DNA of 64,000 nt from Heterocephalus glaber. Its lineage: Eukaryota; Chordata; Mammalia; Rodentia; Bathyergidae. A program made the translations under genes and the position numbers. Location: the NCBI RefSeq assembly GCF_000247695.1, contig NW_004624795.1, positions 4,563,961 to 4,627,960 on the forward strand, given 5' to 3'. The stretch's first letter is position 1. Every line of letters starts with the position of its first letter. Under the pieces are notes generated by a model. The model did not search any database. It had not been told where the DNA came from and saw nothing but the letters and a program-made list of their open reading frames with translations. Shown here piece by piece: positions 1-16,925 of this stretch.

Positions 1-319
1 GAATTTGTAATGGAGTTGTTTGGAGAGAACTAACTCTTGACAGCTGGAAGTTGAGTGATTTCCTGGGTGTGAAAGAAGAGCGCCTTGAATTGGAGCTGGG
101 GACCCAGAAGTCAGGCAAGAGGTCGCCTCTGGCTGTGTTATGTGCTGCCAGGTGAGGTGAGGGCCTGAGGCAGCATCTGCTCAGGTATGTGCCCTTGCTG
201 GGGTGCCCTGCCCTTCTCTTCCATGAGCTCCTCCATCTGGAGAGTGAAAGGGACAGGACTTAGGCCAGGTTTTCCTGAGGAAATAACTACACATATGCAG
301 AAAGATTAAAGTATAACTG

Positions 320-493
320 CTTTTTTTATTTTTTGTTTTTGTACTACTGGGGTACTGAACTGCATCCCCAGCCCTTTTTATTATTTTCAGACAGGGTCTT
401 GCTAAGTTGCCCAATCTGGCCTCCAACTTGAGATCCTCCTGCCTCAGCCTCTGAAGTAGCTGAGATTACAGATGCGCACACCCGCGTCCAGCT
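320..493 (-). repeat. Old ID-like + B1 composite SINE
   Basis: B1 (-) at about 388-493 with a diverged ID-like segment at about 340-377 at its tail side. Confidence 0.7.
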
Positions 494-527
494 TCTTCAT
501 CCTTTTATGAAAATGGCACACCCCACC

Positions 528-735
528 CCCCGTAACCAGAGATCAAACTCAGGACCTTGTCCTCATGAGGCAGGCACGGTGCCACTGAGCTACATCCCTG
601 GCCGACAATGACACTTTTTATGTACTTCAGGCTGGTCTTGAAGTCAATATGTAGCCTGGCTGCCTGGAACTCAGGCCAATCCCGCCTCGGCCTACCAGGT
701 GCTGGGATGACAGGTGCGTGTCACCACATCTGGCA
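528..735 (-). repeat. ID (-) and B1 (-) SINEs
   Basis: ID 528-604 ends with the CACTGAGCTACATCCCTGGCC head; B1 about 615-735. Confidence 0.8.
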
Positions 736-1025
736 ATGTGCAGTATATTTTTATGTTCCCATCTTTGCCAGTCTGAATGGGAGAACAACTGTTTCTCATT
801 ACTGCATGGCTCTTGAGGACCGAGGTGAACCTGTGGTTGTTCCTTTGATGGTCATTTGCGGTACCCTGCCTTCTAGTGCTCTGGCTCTCCGTGCTAAGAG
901 CGGTGTGATCAGAGACGGCTTTTGCCAGCACCGCCCGGCCGTGGTGGGCACGGTGTGGGCAGCAGGTGAGCTGGTTGGAGGACAGCCGGGCTGGGAGCGG
1001 CTCGGTCACGCTGCCTCTCCCCCAG

Positions 1026-3683
1026 GTCTACATCCGCACGCCTTCTGGGGAGGTGCAGACGGTCCTGGTCCAGGACAGCCCGCCAGCCACAGCTGTGACT
1101 GCCTCCACCACTCCCTGCAGCAGCCCCGCGCCCCGCGCCCCCAGCCTGAGCGGGAGCAGCAAAAAGCACTCGGCCGCCATCCTGCGCAAGGAGCGGCCGC
1201 TGCCCAAGATCGCGCCGGCCGGGAGCGTCATCAGTCTGAATGCTGCGCAGCTGGCGGCCGCCGCGCAGGCCATGCAGACCATCAACATCAACGGTGTCCA
1301 GGTCCAGGGTGTGCCGGTCACCATCACCAACACCGGCGGTGAGGGCAGCTGTGGGGGGAACCCAGGGCCACCTGACCCTGGGCAGCAGGTGCGCGGTCAC
1401 GCCCAGTCTCCTTCAGCCGGCTCGCCCCGTGATTTCCTTTCGCCTGGCTCTGCGGTAGCGCTGGGGCATAGAGGAAGCACGCTGTCTGTTGCACAATGGC
1501 AGCCTCAGAGGCAATGGAGAAGGGACATGGAAAGGAGCGCTTTCCAAGGGATGCGGGGTGCAGGGCGAGGTCCCAGAGGGCTCCTGAGAGCTCTGCCAGG
1601 AGGAGCAGAAGGGGCCTGGCTGGGAAGGGGAGGCCAGGGTGCCCACCATGTGGTCCTTGCATCACGTGCCTGGACAAAGGACACATTTCAAGGCCGTGAA
1701 ACCTGAGGCTCCTCTCCCTATGTTTAATGGATCTGTGGCACTTTCTGCAATCCAGTTTTCTCATTTGAACCTGAAGAGGGAGGACAAGGTGTTCTAGAGG
1801 GCTTGATTTTTCCCAAAGTCAATAGAGTCTGCTTCCTTCCCCCCGACCCTTTTTAGTGGCACAGGGCCTCCACACTGAGCTACATCCCCAGCCTTTCTTT
1901 TTTTAACTTTTTTTTTTTTTTTTGGTACCGGGGATTGAATTTATGAGGCAGGCAAAGACACCACTGAGCTAAATCCCCAGCCCTCTTTTTTTAACTTTTG
2001 AGACAGGGTCTCACTAAGTTGCTATGTTGCCCAGGCTGGACTCAAACCTGCCATCCTCCTGCCTCAGCCTCCTGAGTAACTAGAATTATAGGCCTGAGCC
2101 ACCACACTGGGCTGAGGCATCGCATTAATGTGAACTCTCTGACTTCAGATTGTGTTCTGCCACTTCTAGCCGTGTGACCTTGCTGTGTCATTGAGTCCTG
2201 GGCTCCCATCTAAAGCAGGGGGTAACCACCACTTCTGAGCCTGCCTGAGGTCCCTAATAGCTGAGACTCAAGTACCTGACCCAACCCTTCCCATGCCCAC
2301 AGGGCAGCAGCAGCTGACAGTACAGAATGTCTCCGGAAACAACCTGACCATCAGTGGGCTGAGCCCCACCCAGATCCAGCTGCAGATGGAGCAGGCGCTG
2401 GCTGGGGAGGCGCAGCCGGGGGAGAAGCGACGCCGCATGGCCTGCACTTGTCCCAACTGCAAGGACGGGGAGAAGAGGTGAGCGGGCTGGGCAGCAAGGG
2501 CGGGGCCTCCGCTGTGCTCACTGACTGCCCCCACGGCCTGTCACCCTCTGTCCGGTCTCCTCCCCTCTCCTCTCCCCGATGCCCAGGTCCGGGGAGCAGG
2601 GCAAGAAGAAGCACGTGTGCCACATCCCAGACTGCGGCAAGACCTTCCGGAAGACATCGCTGCTGCGGGCCCACGTGCGCCTGCACACTGGCGAGCGGCC
2701 CTTTGTGTGCAACTGGTTCTTCTGTGGGAAGAGGTTCACACGTAGTGACGAGCTGCAGAGGCATGCGCGCACACACACAGGTCAGCTGCGCCGTCACCCA
2801 GCGCGTGCAGGGGGCCGGACTGGGCGGGACTGGCAGAGGCCTGTCTGGCTGACCTGAGGTGTCCAGGTCACAGCTCTTGATGGTGGGACAGCTCAAACCC
2901 AGGCCCTCTGGCTCCTAATCCACCTTCTTAGTTATATCTGGGTGCCCTCCAACTGTTACTTACCTCAGTATGTGTTTTAAATCGTTTCATCTTTTCTTTA
3001 CTCTTTTATGTTTTAAGCAGCATTATTTCTGGTGTCACATTTGACATCCTGCTTCCGAGTTTAAGGTACTGGCAGAGAAGTGTGGCACATAGAAGACTGT
3101 CTGCCCACTGTCTGCAGAGGCCCTGGGGTTCCCGGAGGTCCAGACCCAACTGTGGGAAGCGCTGCTGTTGCAATTGGCCCAGGGAGCAGCCCAGGGACTG
3201 CGTCTGTGGTGCCAGAGCTCTGGCTCCCGGCCAGGGTGGTGGGACAGGACGAGAGCAGACACGGCCCTGGCCCAGCCCTGGCCTGGGGCAGCTTGGGGGG
3301 GGGGCGTGGGTGCAGGGGAAACAGGTCAGGACAACGCAGCCAGGTGTGGGGAGAGGCTGGGGGCAGGGGCTGAGGCGCAGGGCTGTTGGCGAAGGACAGG
3401 AACCGGGCGGGCAGAGGAGGCCGCAGAGGGTGGACCAGGTCGAGATGGGACTTCGGGTCAGTGGAGAACCGAGAAGTGTGAACAAGAAGCCTCGTACCAA
3501 GGCGCTGAGGCTGTGGCAGCCTCTTTTCGGGGCTGCCGGTGCCGGTGGTGGCTATGTGGGTGACAGGCCTCGCCTCTTCCAGGGGACAAGCGCTTCGAGT
3601 GTGCCCAGTGTCAGAAGCGCTTCATGCGGAGCGACCACCTCACCAAGCACTACAAGACCCACCTGGTCACCAAGAACTTGTGA
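1026..3683 (+). CDS. SP2: Transcription factor Sp2, C-terminal part (last four coding exons)
   Basis: This is the C-terminal 260 codons of Sp2, a nuclear Sp/KLF-family factor that binds GC-box-type promoter DNA. The exons are 1026-1338, 2303-2477, 2587-2780 and 3583-3683. All introns are GT-AG with phases 1, 2 and 1, and the stop is TGA at 3681-3683. The first exon carries the end of the Ser/Thr- and Gln-rich activation region. The second holds the Buttonhead box ([11 protein letters not shown]). The third encodes zinc fingers 1 and 2, and the fourth finger 3 (CAQC...HYKTH). Finger 1 reads KTSLLRAH, with Leu where most Sp factors have His; this is the known Sp2 hallmark and separates it from SP1, SP3 and SP4. 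The protein ends in VTKNL. The 5' exons, including the start and the large glutamine-rich exon, lie outside the window, so the promoter is not visible. Human Sp2 is 613 aa. Confidence 0.97.
1850..2114 (-). repeat. ID inserted beside B1-dID composite
   Basis: ID-like piece 1850-1893, ID 1908-1983 with a T-run tail, then B1 1984-2114, all reverse, in the SP2 intron. Confidence 0.8.
2781..3582 (+). other. SP2: SP2 last intron
   Basis: A GT-AG intron of 802 bases between zinc fingers 2 and 3. It is GC-rich from 3080 on, includes a run of G around 3295-3303, and carries no recognisable SINE. Long open frames here are composition artefacts. Confidence 0.8.
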
Positions 3684-4500
3684 GGCCAGCGAGCGGGAGG
3701 CCCTGCAGACTCGGACCCTCGGTTCCCCCAGTCCCGAGGGCCCGGCTCCTGTGTGCGGTCGAGTCCCCACAGGAAGGGGCTCTGCACCCGCCCTCCCTTT
3801 CTCACCTCGGGTGCTGGCCACCTGGCCCAGGGACACTGGCCCTGCCCAGTGCGGCCCTGCCCAGTGGGGCCCTGCCCGAGACGTTCTGACCCAGGACGCG
3901 TGGGACCCTTATTTCCAAAGGAAAACGTGCATTTCACTCCGTCGAGGAGCAAAGTGAGCCCCCTCCACCCCCCTCCTGCCCCAGCACCCCCAACACTGCC
4001 GGGGTCCCATCGTGCCATAGCCCCCGCCCCACCCCGGCCACCAGGGACGTCCCAGGGCCCCGCAGCCTCCCCGGGCGGCCGCCCTCGCAGCGGCAGAGAC
4101 CGCTCCAGACATTCCAACTTGCAGCCAGGGTCGGCGCTGTGGGCCCCGTCCCTCTGCGGAGAACGTTGCCTTATACTCTACTTCCGATGATGAACACTGT
4201 GTATTGTTTGCTTTAACAAGTTTTATTTAATTGCTCCCTTGGTCCCCTCCTGTCAGCTCCTGTGCCTGCTCTCATTTGGGGTTTGGGGGGGTCAGTGATG
4301 AGGGTATGAACTTCATGTCATCCCGAGTGACACCGCATTTCCCCAGGTCCACACCCACAGGTGCCCTCCCCGGCCCCTGGCCACCGGCTGTGTACAGTGT
4401 ATATTGTATAATAGATGACTGCGTCTACTACATGTTTTAAAAACATATTGCTTGTTATTTTTGAGGCTTTTAAATTAAACAAATTCAACTTTATTTTTAG
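3684..4500 (+). other. SP2: SP2 3' untranslated region
   Basis: Sequence from the Sp2 stop codon to the first likely poly(A) site. It is GC-rich at first, then AT-rich from about 4380, and has no SINE insertions. The SINE-free AT-rich end is what a conserved 3'UTR end usually looks like. The exact end is not proven. Confidence 0.7.
4474..4479 (+). terminator. SP2: Probable SP2 polyadenylation signal (ATTAAA)
   Basis: An ATTAAA hexamer lies in the AT-rich end of the 3'UTR, with T-rich sequence just downstream. A canonical AATAAA at 4609-4614 is an alternative distal signal. Confidence 0.5.
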
Positions 4501-4608
4501 TTGTAACTGCTTGAGGTATGTTTTCTGAATTAAGTGACAGATTTGTTATCCTTTATTAACAGTGGACTTTGTTGGTCGGTGCTGGGCTGACAAAAAAATT
4601 TTCTTGCT

Positions 4609-4614
4609 AATAAA
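4609..4614 (+). terminator. SP2: Alternative SP2 polyadenylation signal (AATAAA)
   Basis: Canonical hexamer about 930 bases after the stop codon and 135 bases after the upstream ATTAAA. Which one is used cannot be decided from sequence alone. Confidence 0.4.
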
Positions 4615-5207
4615 TTTAGTTGCCTGAGGCAAAATCTGCACCTCAGCGATTGAACTTCCTGTCTGTCACCTTGGAGGGCGAAGAGGCCTGGGACAGCTGA
4701 GGCTGTCCCCAGGACCTCACCCTGCTGGGAGATCGGGCGGCTAAGGCTGGGAGTGGGGAGAAGGCTCCATGCCCAAGGAACAGGGCCGGCAGGTGTGGGG
4801 CGAGCACAGGCCGCTGCCACCTCCGCTGCTCCTCTCTCCCTGCCCAGCCTCTCGGAGACGGCCGGGCCCCCGGGGTTCCCCGAGGGGTGCGAGCTGAGAT
4901 TTGGCGGGGATTGCTTTCCACTCAGGAAGTCGGGTTGTGCGGCTGTGCAGATTAAGGTGCAGCCTCCCGGGGCCCAGAGCATCCAGGCTGCTCCAAGCCC
5001 AAAAGAGCAGGAGGCCCTCACTCACCTCCAAGGACACCCAGCTGTGTGTCTGTCCTCACTCCTTCCTCTGTTGCTGGCCTCCTGCTGTGCTGGCAAACAA
5101 CTTCCCAGGGCTGAAGAGATACAAGACACAGGTCTCAGGTGGAGCTGGGTTTTCTGCCCTTGGTCTCTTGTCAGTAGACGGGGAGACCCTTCCTGCCCCT
5201 GGGCAAT

Positions 5208-5330
5208 ACCAGACCAGACTCGCCTGTTATCCCAGCACTCAGGAGGCTGAGGCAGGAGGATGGCTGCAAATTCAGGGCCAGCCTGGGCTACATAGTGAAT
5301 TTAAGGCCCTGTCTCATGAAACCAAAAACC
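5208..5330 (+). repeat. B1 SINE
   Basis: Contains GAGGCTGAGGCAGGAGGAT and the CAGCCTGGGCTACATAGTG segment. Confidence 0.85.
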
Positions 5331-6251
5331 ACTAGAACAGCTGAAGGGTTCTTGGTTTAGAGACCTCTCCATCAGCCCATGGGCCCCAGGACTTGGGGCT
5401 GCCCTAGCAGCCAGGGCAGGGGTGCGGTGTGCCCATCTGCTCTGTGTTACAGACTGGAAGGGCCTCCCTGGCACCGAGCAAGGGGGTGGGCCAGGAGGGA
5501 AGGCTCATTAGCCAGCGGGCCTTTCTACACATTTCCCTCAGCTTTGCTCTCAGGCACGAAGGACAATCTTTCCTGGGCGCTGGTCCAAGACCAGCACTTC
5601 CCGTTTCCCAAGCGGAAACAGACATGTCTCCTCGGCACCCTGCGCAAATGAAGATGCTGGGTGCGGGAGCAGGGCTCTCCTCGGCCACCCCTGCTCCCCG
5701 GGGAGCCTGAGTTAGTGGAAGAGGAGGGAAGGACAAAGCCTAGGAAGACCTGGAGCAAACTGGGCCCTGTCTGGTTCTGTTCCATCCTTTATCCAGGGGT
5801 TCACGGCCAGGGTCTTTGAACCTGAGAGGCCTCAGGGATCCTCAGCAGCCCCTGATGACAATCTGGGTGCAGCCGCTCTGACAGGGTCGCCTGTACCAAG
5901 GCCACCCTTAACCCTTCCCTGCTCTGGGGTCGCTCAACACTGCGACTCTCCGCCCTGCACCCTTGGCTGCCGCAGGACTCTGAGCCTGAGGGCAAATCCA
6001 AACCAGTACTTTATTTTTCCACACAAACTTCCTTTAGACCAATCAGCCCACCTTTATGAGCATCTTTCCAGGGCCCCTGTGAGGCCCCTACTTTTTGGAC
6101 CACGAGGCTGAAGTTATAGGCAGCCTCACCTTCATGACTTACTTTGAAGAAGCCAGGTTAGGGCAAGAAGAGGGCTCAGACCTGGCCCAGGGGAAGGAGC
6201 TGGGCTGCTGAGCCGAAAACTGAGCTGTAGATTATTTAGATTCTGAATACA

Positions 6252-6645
6252 AATGATGCCTGACATGGTGTCACACATCCTAGCACTCTGAAAGGCTGAG
6301 GCAGGAGGATTACAAGTTTGACCCCAGCCCGGACAACTTAGTGACTTAGGGAGACTGTCTCAAAATAGAAAATTTATAAAGGGCTAAGGATGTTGTAGCT
6401 CAGTGCAAAGGCCCCATGTTTAATCCTTAGTTTGAAAAAAAAATTTTTTTTTTATTGGTACTGGGGATCAAACTCAGGACCTTGCCCTTGCGAGGCAGGT
6501 GGTGGCACCACTGAGCTAAATCCCAGCCCTGAAAAAAAAAATTATTAAACTGAGCAAAAATGGGGACAGGGATGTAGCTCAGCAGTGAAGCGCCTGCCTG
6601 GTAAATTCGAGGACCTGAGTTGATTGCCGGTACCAAAAAACCCCA
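6252..6645. repeat. SINE cluster: B1-dID (+), ID (-), ID (+)
   Basis: B1 6252-6368 joined to ID-like 6380-6440, then ID (-) 6440-6528 tail to tail with it, then ID (+) 6560-6645. Confidence 0.85.
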
Positions 6646-7318
6646 AAGTAAACAGCAAAAATGAAGCCATCTTCTCCCTGCTTCCTAAGCCCTGGTCTGT
6701 TCTTAGTTACTGTACCCCAAACCTTCCCAAGCAGTGGTCTGGGGGCCTCCCTTCCTGTTGAGCTCATGGGAGCCCCTCCTCCCCCAGAGGCTGTCTGCTT
6801 GCTCCCTCGAATTTCAGACTCCTAGTTACCCCTTCTTCTCGGGGTGCACTTAACCCCACCACCACTGGGGGGCCCTTCCTCTCCAGCACCCACACATTCC
6901 AGTGCACTGTCTCAGACACTCAGGGCTTGTGGGGACCAGAAATGAAACTCATGATAAATGTCCCAGACTCTGCCCTAGGGTAAAATACTGGGGAGTGTGT
7001 GACTGCAGAATTGGGGCACTGCTTCCACCAACTGGGGGTCCCAGCTTGGCTTCTGGCAAGTGGTGGAATGCTAGAATGGCAGCTCTGGCTTCTGTAAGAG
7101 GAGCCAGGAAAGTGGGGGTGCTGTGGATCCTGAATGTCCCCATGAGTGGAAAGCTTGGTCCCCAACCCAAGATGGGGGGGGGTGCTTCAGTGGAGCCTAG
7201 TGAAAGAAACTGGGCCTCTGGGGGCCATGCCTGTGACTCCCCACGGGACTGAAAGCAAGAGAGCTAGCCATGAACTACACCTACAAAACCGTGAGCTAAA
7301 AGAAACCTTTCCTTTGGC

Positions 7319-7320
<2 letters not shown>

Positions 7321-7404
<84 letters not shown>
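7321..7404 (+). repeat. Compound microsatellite (TG)20(AG)22
   Basis: Perfect 40-base TG run followed by a 44-base AG run, ending at the tail of a reverse B1. Confidence 0.97.
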
Positions 7405-7406
<2 letters not shown>

Positions 7407-7532
7407 TCACTATGTAGTCCAGGCTGGCCTTGAACTCATTATATACCCTAGGCTGGCCTCAAACTTGCAGCAATCCCCCTGCCTCAGCCTCCTGAGTCCT
7501 GGGATTACGAGCATGCACCACCATGCCTGGCC
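7405..7532 (-). repeat. B1 SINE with 29-bp internal duplication
   Basis: The CTATGTAGTCCAGGCTGGCC block appears twice with a 29-base period. Confidence 0.85.
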
Positions 7533-7635
7533 CTCTTTTCAAACTGATCATCTCAGGCATCTGTGTTACACTAACAGAAAGGAACCACCATGGCCTCAGG
7601 ATCATAGGAACCACCACGATCACAGGACAGAGGCA

Positions 7636-7925
7636 AGGGGCCAGCGATTTAGCTCAGTGCTTCCGCAGCCTGCCTCAAAAGAACTCAGGAAGGTCCCGAG
7701 TTCGATCCCCAGTACCAAAAAAAACCCAAAACACAGGACAGAGGCGGTGAGTTTCAGCAAACCCAAAGCTGCCAGTCTGAGGACTTAGACTGATGTCATT
7801 CAGTCCTTTGTTTTTGTTTGAGGCAGGGTCTTGCTATGCAGTTCAGGCTGGCTTTGAACTCAAAGAGACCCTCCTGCCTCAGCCTCCAAGTGCTGGGATT
7901 ACAAGCAGGCACCACCACCCCTGGC
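7636..7925. repeat. ID (+) and B1 (-)
   Basis: ID 7636-7725 with an A-rich tail; B1 7808-7925. Confidence 0.85.
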
Positions 7926-8833
7926 TTTCACTCAGCCCTTGAAAGTTTAACATTTTGTCTCCATGCTGATACCATGTGCAAAAAAAGAACCCTACGCCCC
8001 ACTCACTAAGCATAGTACTCAAGGTAGAGAGAAGCTTCATAAAAACAGCTTACACACAATCACTAGAGACCAGCATTTCCTGTGTGCGCCTTGCTGGCGG
8101 GGGTCTTGAGCGGAGCAGGAGAAAGTGAGGGACATAGTCTGTCCCGAGAGAAGGCTCCGGCTCTGCTTCAGAGGGGCGGCCACAGGTCCACACACTGTGG
8201 TCAGCTGGGGAGCCCCTCGGGGGACAGAGGGCCAGACACAGGGTCCCCTCAGCTACGGACAGGGCTGGGCCCCTCACCCCACCCAGCTGAGCCCAGTACC
8301 CTGTTCAGAGCCCGGGCAACTGCTGGCAGGGAACCGAGTACTCACCCTGCTCGTGTCCTGGTGGTGGTGCTGCTGCTGGGGCCCCAGGCTGAGCTCACTC
8401 CAGTACTAAAAAGTCCTGAGCTGCAGGCCCCCGGCACACTCACCCTCGGGGCTGCCATCGGCCTCCTCCTAACTCAGTCCTGGCCCTCTACACACCCGGC
8501 CCAATATTCCTGCGTCAGCCACCCCCAACGAAGCTCCCACTTCAGACTACACAGCAGTGTGTGGTGGAACCTCTCTGCCACTGGTCTCACCCTCCCTACC
8601 TGTCGGCCACTTGGTCACCACAGCCAGGTCCCAAAACACAAGTCCAATCACGAATGTGAAATATTGAACTGTACAATCCTATCAAATGATTAGACAAATA
8701 GGTGGCTTAAAAAAATAAAAAATGCAAAAGCATTAGAAGAAAACAGGCAAAGCATAGTCCCTGAACATAGAGTTTTTGGTTTCATATCAAGGAACCAGTA
8801 TAACTCTCTGTAAGATAAAAATTTGTAATATCG

Positions 8834-9103
8834 GGCTGGGGATTTAGCTCAGTAGTTCCGGCACCTGCCTCACAAGCCCAAGGTGCCGAGTTCAATCCCC
8901 GTACCAAAAAAAAAAAATTGTAATATCTTCATGTAAGCCTTATTTATTTATTTGTTTGTTTATTTTTGAGACAGGGTCTCTCTCTGTAATTCAGGCTGGC
9001 CTTGAACTTGCTATGCAGCCCAGGCTGGCCCCAAACTTGTGGTAATCCTCCTGCCTCAGGCTCTTGAGTGCTGTGATTTTAGGTGTGCACACCACACCTG
9101 GTT
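8834..9103. repeat. ID (+) with target-site duplication, then B1 (-)
   Basis: ID 8834-8918 is flanked by TTGTAATATC on both sides; B1 8961-9103 has the 29-bp duplication. Confidence 0.85.
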
Positions 9104-9197
9104 CATCATGTAAGCCTTTCTTGAGAAACTATTAGCAATACTACAAAGTTGGGGAATGGATTCACAAAGTGTTAGAAAAACGCAGTTCCAGGGCCAG

Positions 9198-9512
9198 ATG
9201 GAGGCCAGCTTGGACCACATAGTGAGTTCAAGGCCAGCCTAGACCACATAGTGAGACCTTGTCTCAATAAAATAAAATTTTTTAAAAGACAGGAAAAGGG
9301 CCAGGGGTTTAGCTCAGTGGTTCTGGTGCCTGCTTCACAAGTGCAAGGTCCTGAGTTCAATGCCCAGTACCAAAAAAAAAAAAAAGGAAAGGAAAGAAAA
9401 GAAAAGAAGAAAGAAAGGGCAAGGGCTGGGAATTTAGCTCAGTGGTTCCAGTGCCTGCCTCAAAAGCGCAAGGTTCCAAGTTCGATCCCTGATACCAAAA
9501 AAAGAAAAAAAA
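9198..9512 (+). repeat. B1 fragment and two ID copies
   Basis: B1 3' part 9198-9280, ID 9299-9385, ID 9423-9512, all forward with A-rich tails. Confidence 0.85.
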
Positions 9513-10245
9513 GAAAGAGCGAGCAAGCAAGTAGTTCTAGTAACAAATTCATTTCTCCCTCTCCGAAGCCCTTACGGGGCAGCAGCAGAAACAGCAAGCC
9601 GCACTTCAGGGCTACTTTGTGATTCTGGACACCAAATCCAACCAAGCAGAAAAGCACAAGAAAAATCTACTCATTATCTTCACGACAAAGGGGAGTCAGC
9701 TACAAACTTCCTGAGTAATTGCTAGGGAAGGGAAAGGCTGTCAGAATCTAGCACTTTTTTTCTTCCTTTTCTTATCTTTAAAAAAAGAACTAGTTTCTGC
9801 CTCCTCAATATCACAGGAGGAACAATTCAAATCACTGTGTCTTTAAGCCTGGCCCCTGCCACCTTTGCCATCTCCCCGGGTCTTTCTCAAGGAGGTCTGT
9901 GAGCGCCCAGCGCTCCAATTCCCCCTTCCCCTCGATCCCCGGTCCATTGTCATCGGCAAACACTCGTGAGGACAAACCCAGGGTCTGCTCCTTCATGTCT
10001 GCCCTGCTTGGCTTTGCGTCCCTCTACCTCACACATAGCACGTTTAGAACCGACAGCTCTCTAGCCCATGCCTCTGCCTCTCCGGAGACTACCAGCCCCT
10101 GGTGGGCAGGGACCAGTCCTGGTCTTCACTTTAGGATTCTCAGATTAGGCCTAGTGCCTGGCCCAGTGCAGATCTTTAACAAATCTCTGCTGAGTGAGTA
10201 TTTGAACATGTACCACTCACTCTGCTGAGCTCTTGGGGGTTTTTT

Positions 10246-10364
10246 GTTTGTGTTTTTTTGAGTCAGTCTTGCTATGTAGTTCCAGCCTGGCGTTGAACTC
10301 ACAGAGATCTTCCTGCATCAGTCTCCTGTGGGCTGGGATTAAGGGCCTGCGCCACCATGCCCAG
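10246..10364 (-). repeat. B1 SINE
   Basis: Ends with the reverse B1 head CACCATGCCCAG. Confidence 0.8.
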
Positions 10365-10829
10365 TGAGGTCCTGGCTTTTAAGTAAACTGCTCAAATGAT
10401 GGTAGTCTTGGTGTCTTTGGAATAAGGTTCAGGGTAGCGGAACCCAAGGGGCATGAGAGGCATGGTCCCATGAAGGGCACTAATTGCTGTCACACAGGTT
10501 CAACTAAGGGGCTTGGGAGGAGGGGAGGACAGCACGTCACACGTGGAAACACGTGCTTCAACCAGAAAGCAAGTCCAGCCAACTCTCTCTCCATTAGGCG
10601 GGTGGAGGAAAACCATGGTGGCAGCAATCGGCTATCTGTCCCTTCCTGAACGCGGGGCACCTCCCCAGCCCCCAGAGTACACCCTCAGCCACCTCCCATG
10701 ACCCAGCCACTTGGTACTCACCACAGGCCTAAGCAGGCCTCCTCCCCTGCCCCTGCCCAGGCTGCCGCCGTCCCTACGCCTTGAACACACCACGTGCACT
10801 TCAACAGTGGTGACAGCGGTTCCTTGTGT

Positions 10830-11105
10830 CTCTGTCCCCGCCCCCGGAGGCGCTCCTCATTGGTCACTCGACTCCTCTGCCAGCTAATTGGCCTCGCTCT
10901 CGGAAAACCTAACCAATGACCTTTCCGCGTTCGTCTCCTGCCTCCAATCCCGGAAGCCCATCGGTTCCGAGGATTCGGACCTGTTAGGTTGCCGGGGCCC
11001 CTGGCAAATCCTTCCTTCCCGGTTTGGACGTCTGCGCTGGGACTTTGGTTCCGAACCTAGCGTAACCGGGGCGGGCGGCGCGGGGTCACGTGGCCGGCGG
11101 CTCCC
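10830..11105 (+). promoter_or_regulatory. PNPO: PNPO promoter / CpG-rich region
   Basis: GC-rich, SINE-free sequence directly before the PNPO start. It has a GC box near 10838, CCAAT boxes in both orientations (ATTGG near 10859 and 10887, CCAAT near 10911 and 10946) and a CACGTG E-box at 11087-11092 inside GTCACGTGGC. There is no TATA box. This is typical of a TATA-less housekeeping promoter. The transcription start is not determined. Confidence 0.75.
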
Positions 11106-15695
<4,590 letters not shown>

Positions 15696-16013
15696 CTGGC
15701 ATCATTGGTGCACGGGGCCATCGGTAGAGACACCGCCTCCACACAGCCTCTCCCTCCCTCCCTCCTCTGGGGCCCTGGAGCCATCCCCAGTTGGGTCTCA
15801 GCTGCTGAGTGGAAGGTCAGGGTGTCACAGAGTCACAACCCTGGTGGTTTTCTGGACCTTGCCTATGCCTTTTCCAGAATAGCCCCCAGGGTAGCAGGCT
15901 TGGTGACTTCCCCTCCAGTGAGCTGGTTCCCAGCAGCCCTGTCTGTTGCCATGGGATTCATGCTACTGAAGCCAGAATAGCCAATCAGATACCTCATCAA
16001 CAAGTCAGACTTT

Positions 16014-16261
16014 GAGCCAGGCATGGAGGTGCACACCTGAAATCTCAGCATGCTTGGGAGGCTGAGGCAGGAGGATCACAAGTGCAAGCTCTGGCTGGGC
16101 AATTTAGCAATTTACTGAGACCCTATCCCAAAATAAAAAATAAAGGTAAAATAATACATTTTTAATAAAATAATAGGGTTTTTTTTGGTGCTGGGAATTG
16201 AACCCGGGACCTTGTGCTTTCAAGGGAGGCGGTGGAACCACTGAGCTAAATCCCCAGCCCT
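16014..16261. repeat. B1 (+) and ID (-)
   Basis: B1 16014-16144; ID 16179-16261. Confidence 0.85.
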
Positions 16262-16500
16262 AAAATGATACTTTGACTTTGAAACAGAGAGTCAGAGGCT
16301 GGGGAGTGATGTGGTTAAGTGCTCCATGGGAGCCCAGAAGTACAGTTTCCAGGGCCGCCGGGGTCCCTCTTTTTGTCTGTGTGTGCTCCTCCTCCCACCT
16401 CCAAATGCCCCAGTGTCTCTGCACATTGTTTTTTTCTCTCTTAAACTAGCTAGAATTGATTTATACCAAAAAGAAAAAAAAACCTTCTTCACCAACAGGA

Positions 16501-16591
16501 TTTTTTTTTTTTTTTTCAGTACCGGGGATTGAACTCAGGACCTTGCACTTGCAAGGCAGGCTCGGTGCCACTGAGCTAAATCCCTGGCCCG
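16501..16591 (-). repeat. ID SINE
   Basis: T-run, CAGTACCGGGGATTG, then the ID body; ACAGGAT flanks both sides as a short duplication. Confidence 0.9.
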
Positions 16592-16919
16592 ACAGGATAT
16601 TTTTATAGCCTTTCCCTCAAACTGATTGCTGCCTTCTGTTATGTGAAGCATGCTGATGTGGAAAAGAGATTAAATTTACTCTTTGTACCACCAAGGGGCC
16701 CACAGGTTGCACCTCAGTGTGGGGAGAGTCTTCAGGGTCCTCTCTGCTCGGTGATGAGTGTCCCGTCCCTAGACATATTCGATCCCAGCCAGACGGAGCT
16801 GGAAGGTGCATGCGCTGCTTCCTCAGCTTTGCCATCTGTGTCACCTTTGGAAACTTTGTGTGTCGGGGCGGGGCGTGGGGGTGGGGTGGTACACAAATAT
16901 ATGGATTTCATTTTCCAAA

Positions 16920-16925
16920 AATAAA
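16920..16925 (+). terminator. PNPO: Possible PNPO polyadenylation signal
   Basis: First canonical AATAAA after the PNPO stop that lies outside a SINE tail, 1225 bases downstream. The assignment is by position only. Confidence 0.35.

Larger units (their letters stand above)
1..1025 (+). other. SP2: SP2 intron (left part cut by the window)
   Basis: Non-coding sequence before the first visible SP2 exon. It holds an old ID/B1 composite, an ID and a B1. The 3' end is a normal acceptor (pyrimidines then CCCCCAG at 1019-1025). No exon is visible. Confidence 0.8.
4615..10800. other. Intergenic region between SP2 and PNPO
   Basis: About 6.2 kb without a supported gene. It is mostly B1 and ID SINEs, listed separately, plus a compound (TG)n(AG)n microsatellite. 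The SINE-free stretches 4620-5200, 5335-6240, 8040-8800 and 9520-10240 show no splice-compatible coding sequence and no RNA gene that I recognise. Confidence 0.7.

Noticed and set aside
2351..2896. Minus-strand open frame over SP2 exons
   Set aside because: Shadow of the zinc-finger exons; the plus-strand exons have correct splice sites and known protein sequence.
8834..8918. tRNA-like sequence with A box (TAGCTCAGTAG) and B box (GAGTTCAATCC)
   Set aside because: This and all similar hits are ID SINEs with A-rich tails, not tRNA genes; they cannot fold a full cloverleaf with an acceptor stem.
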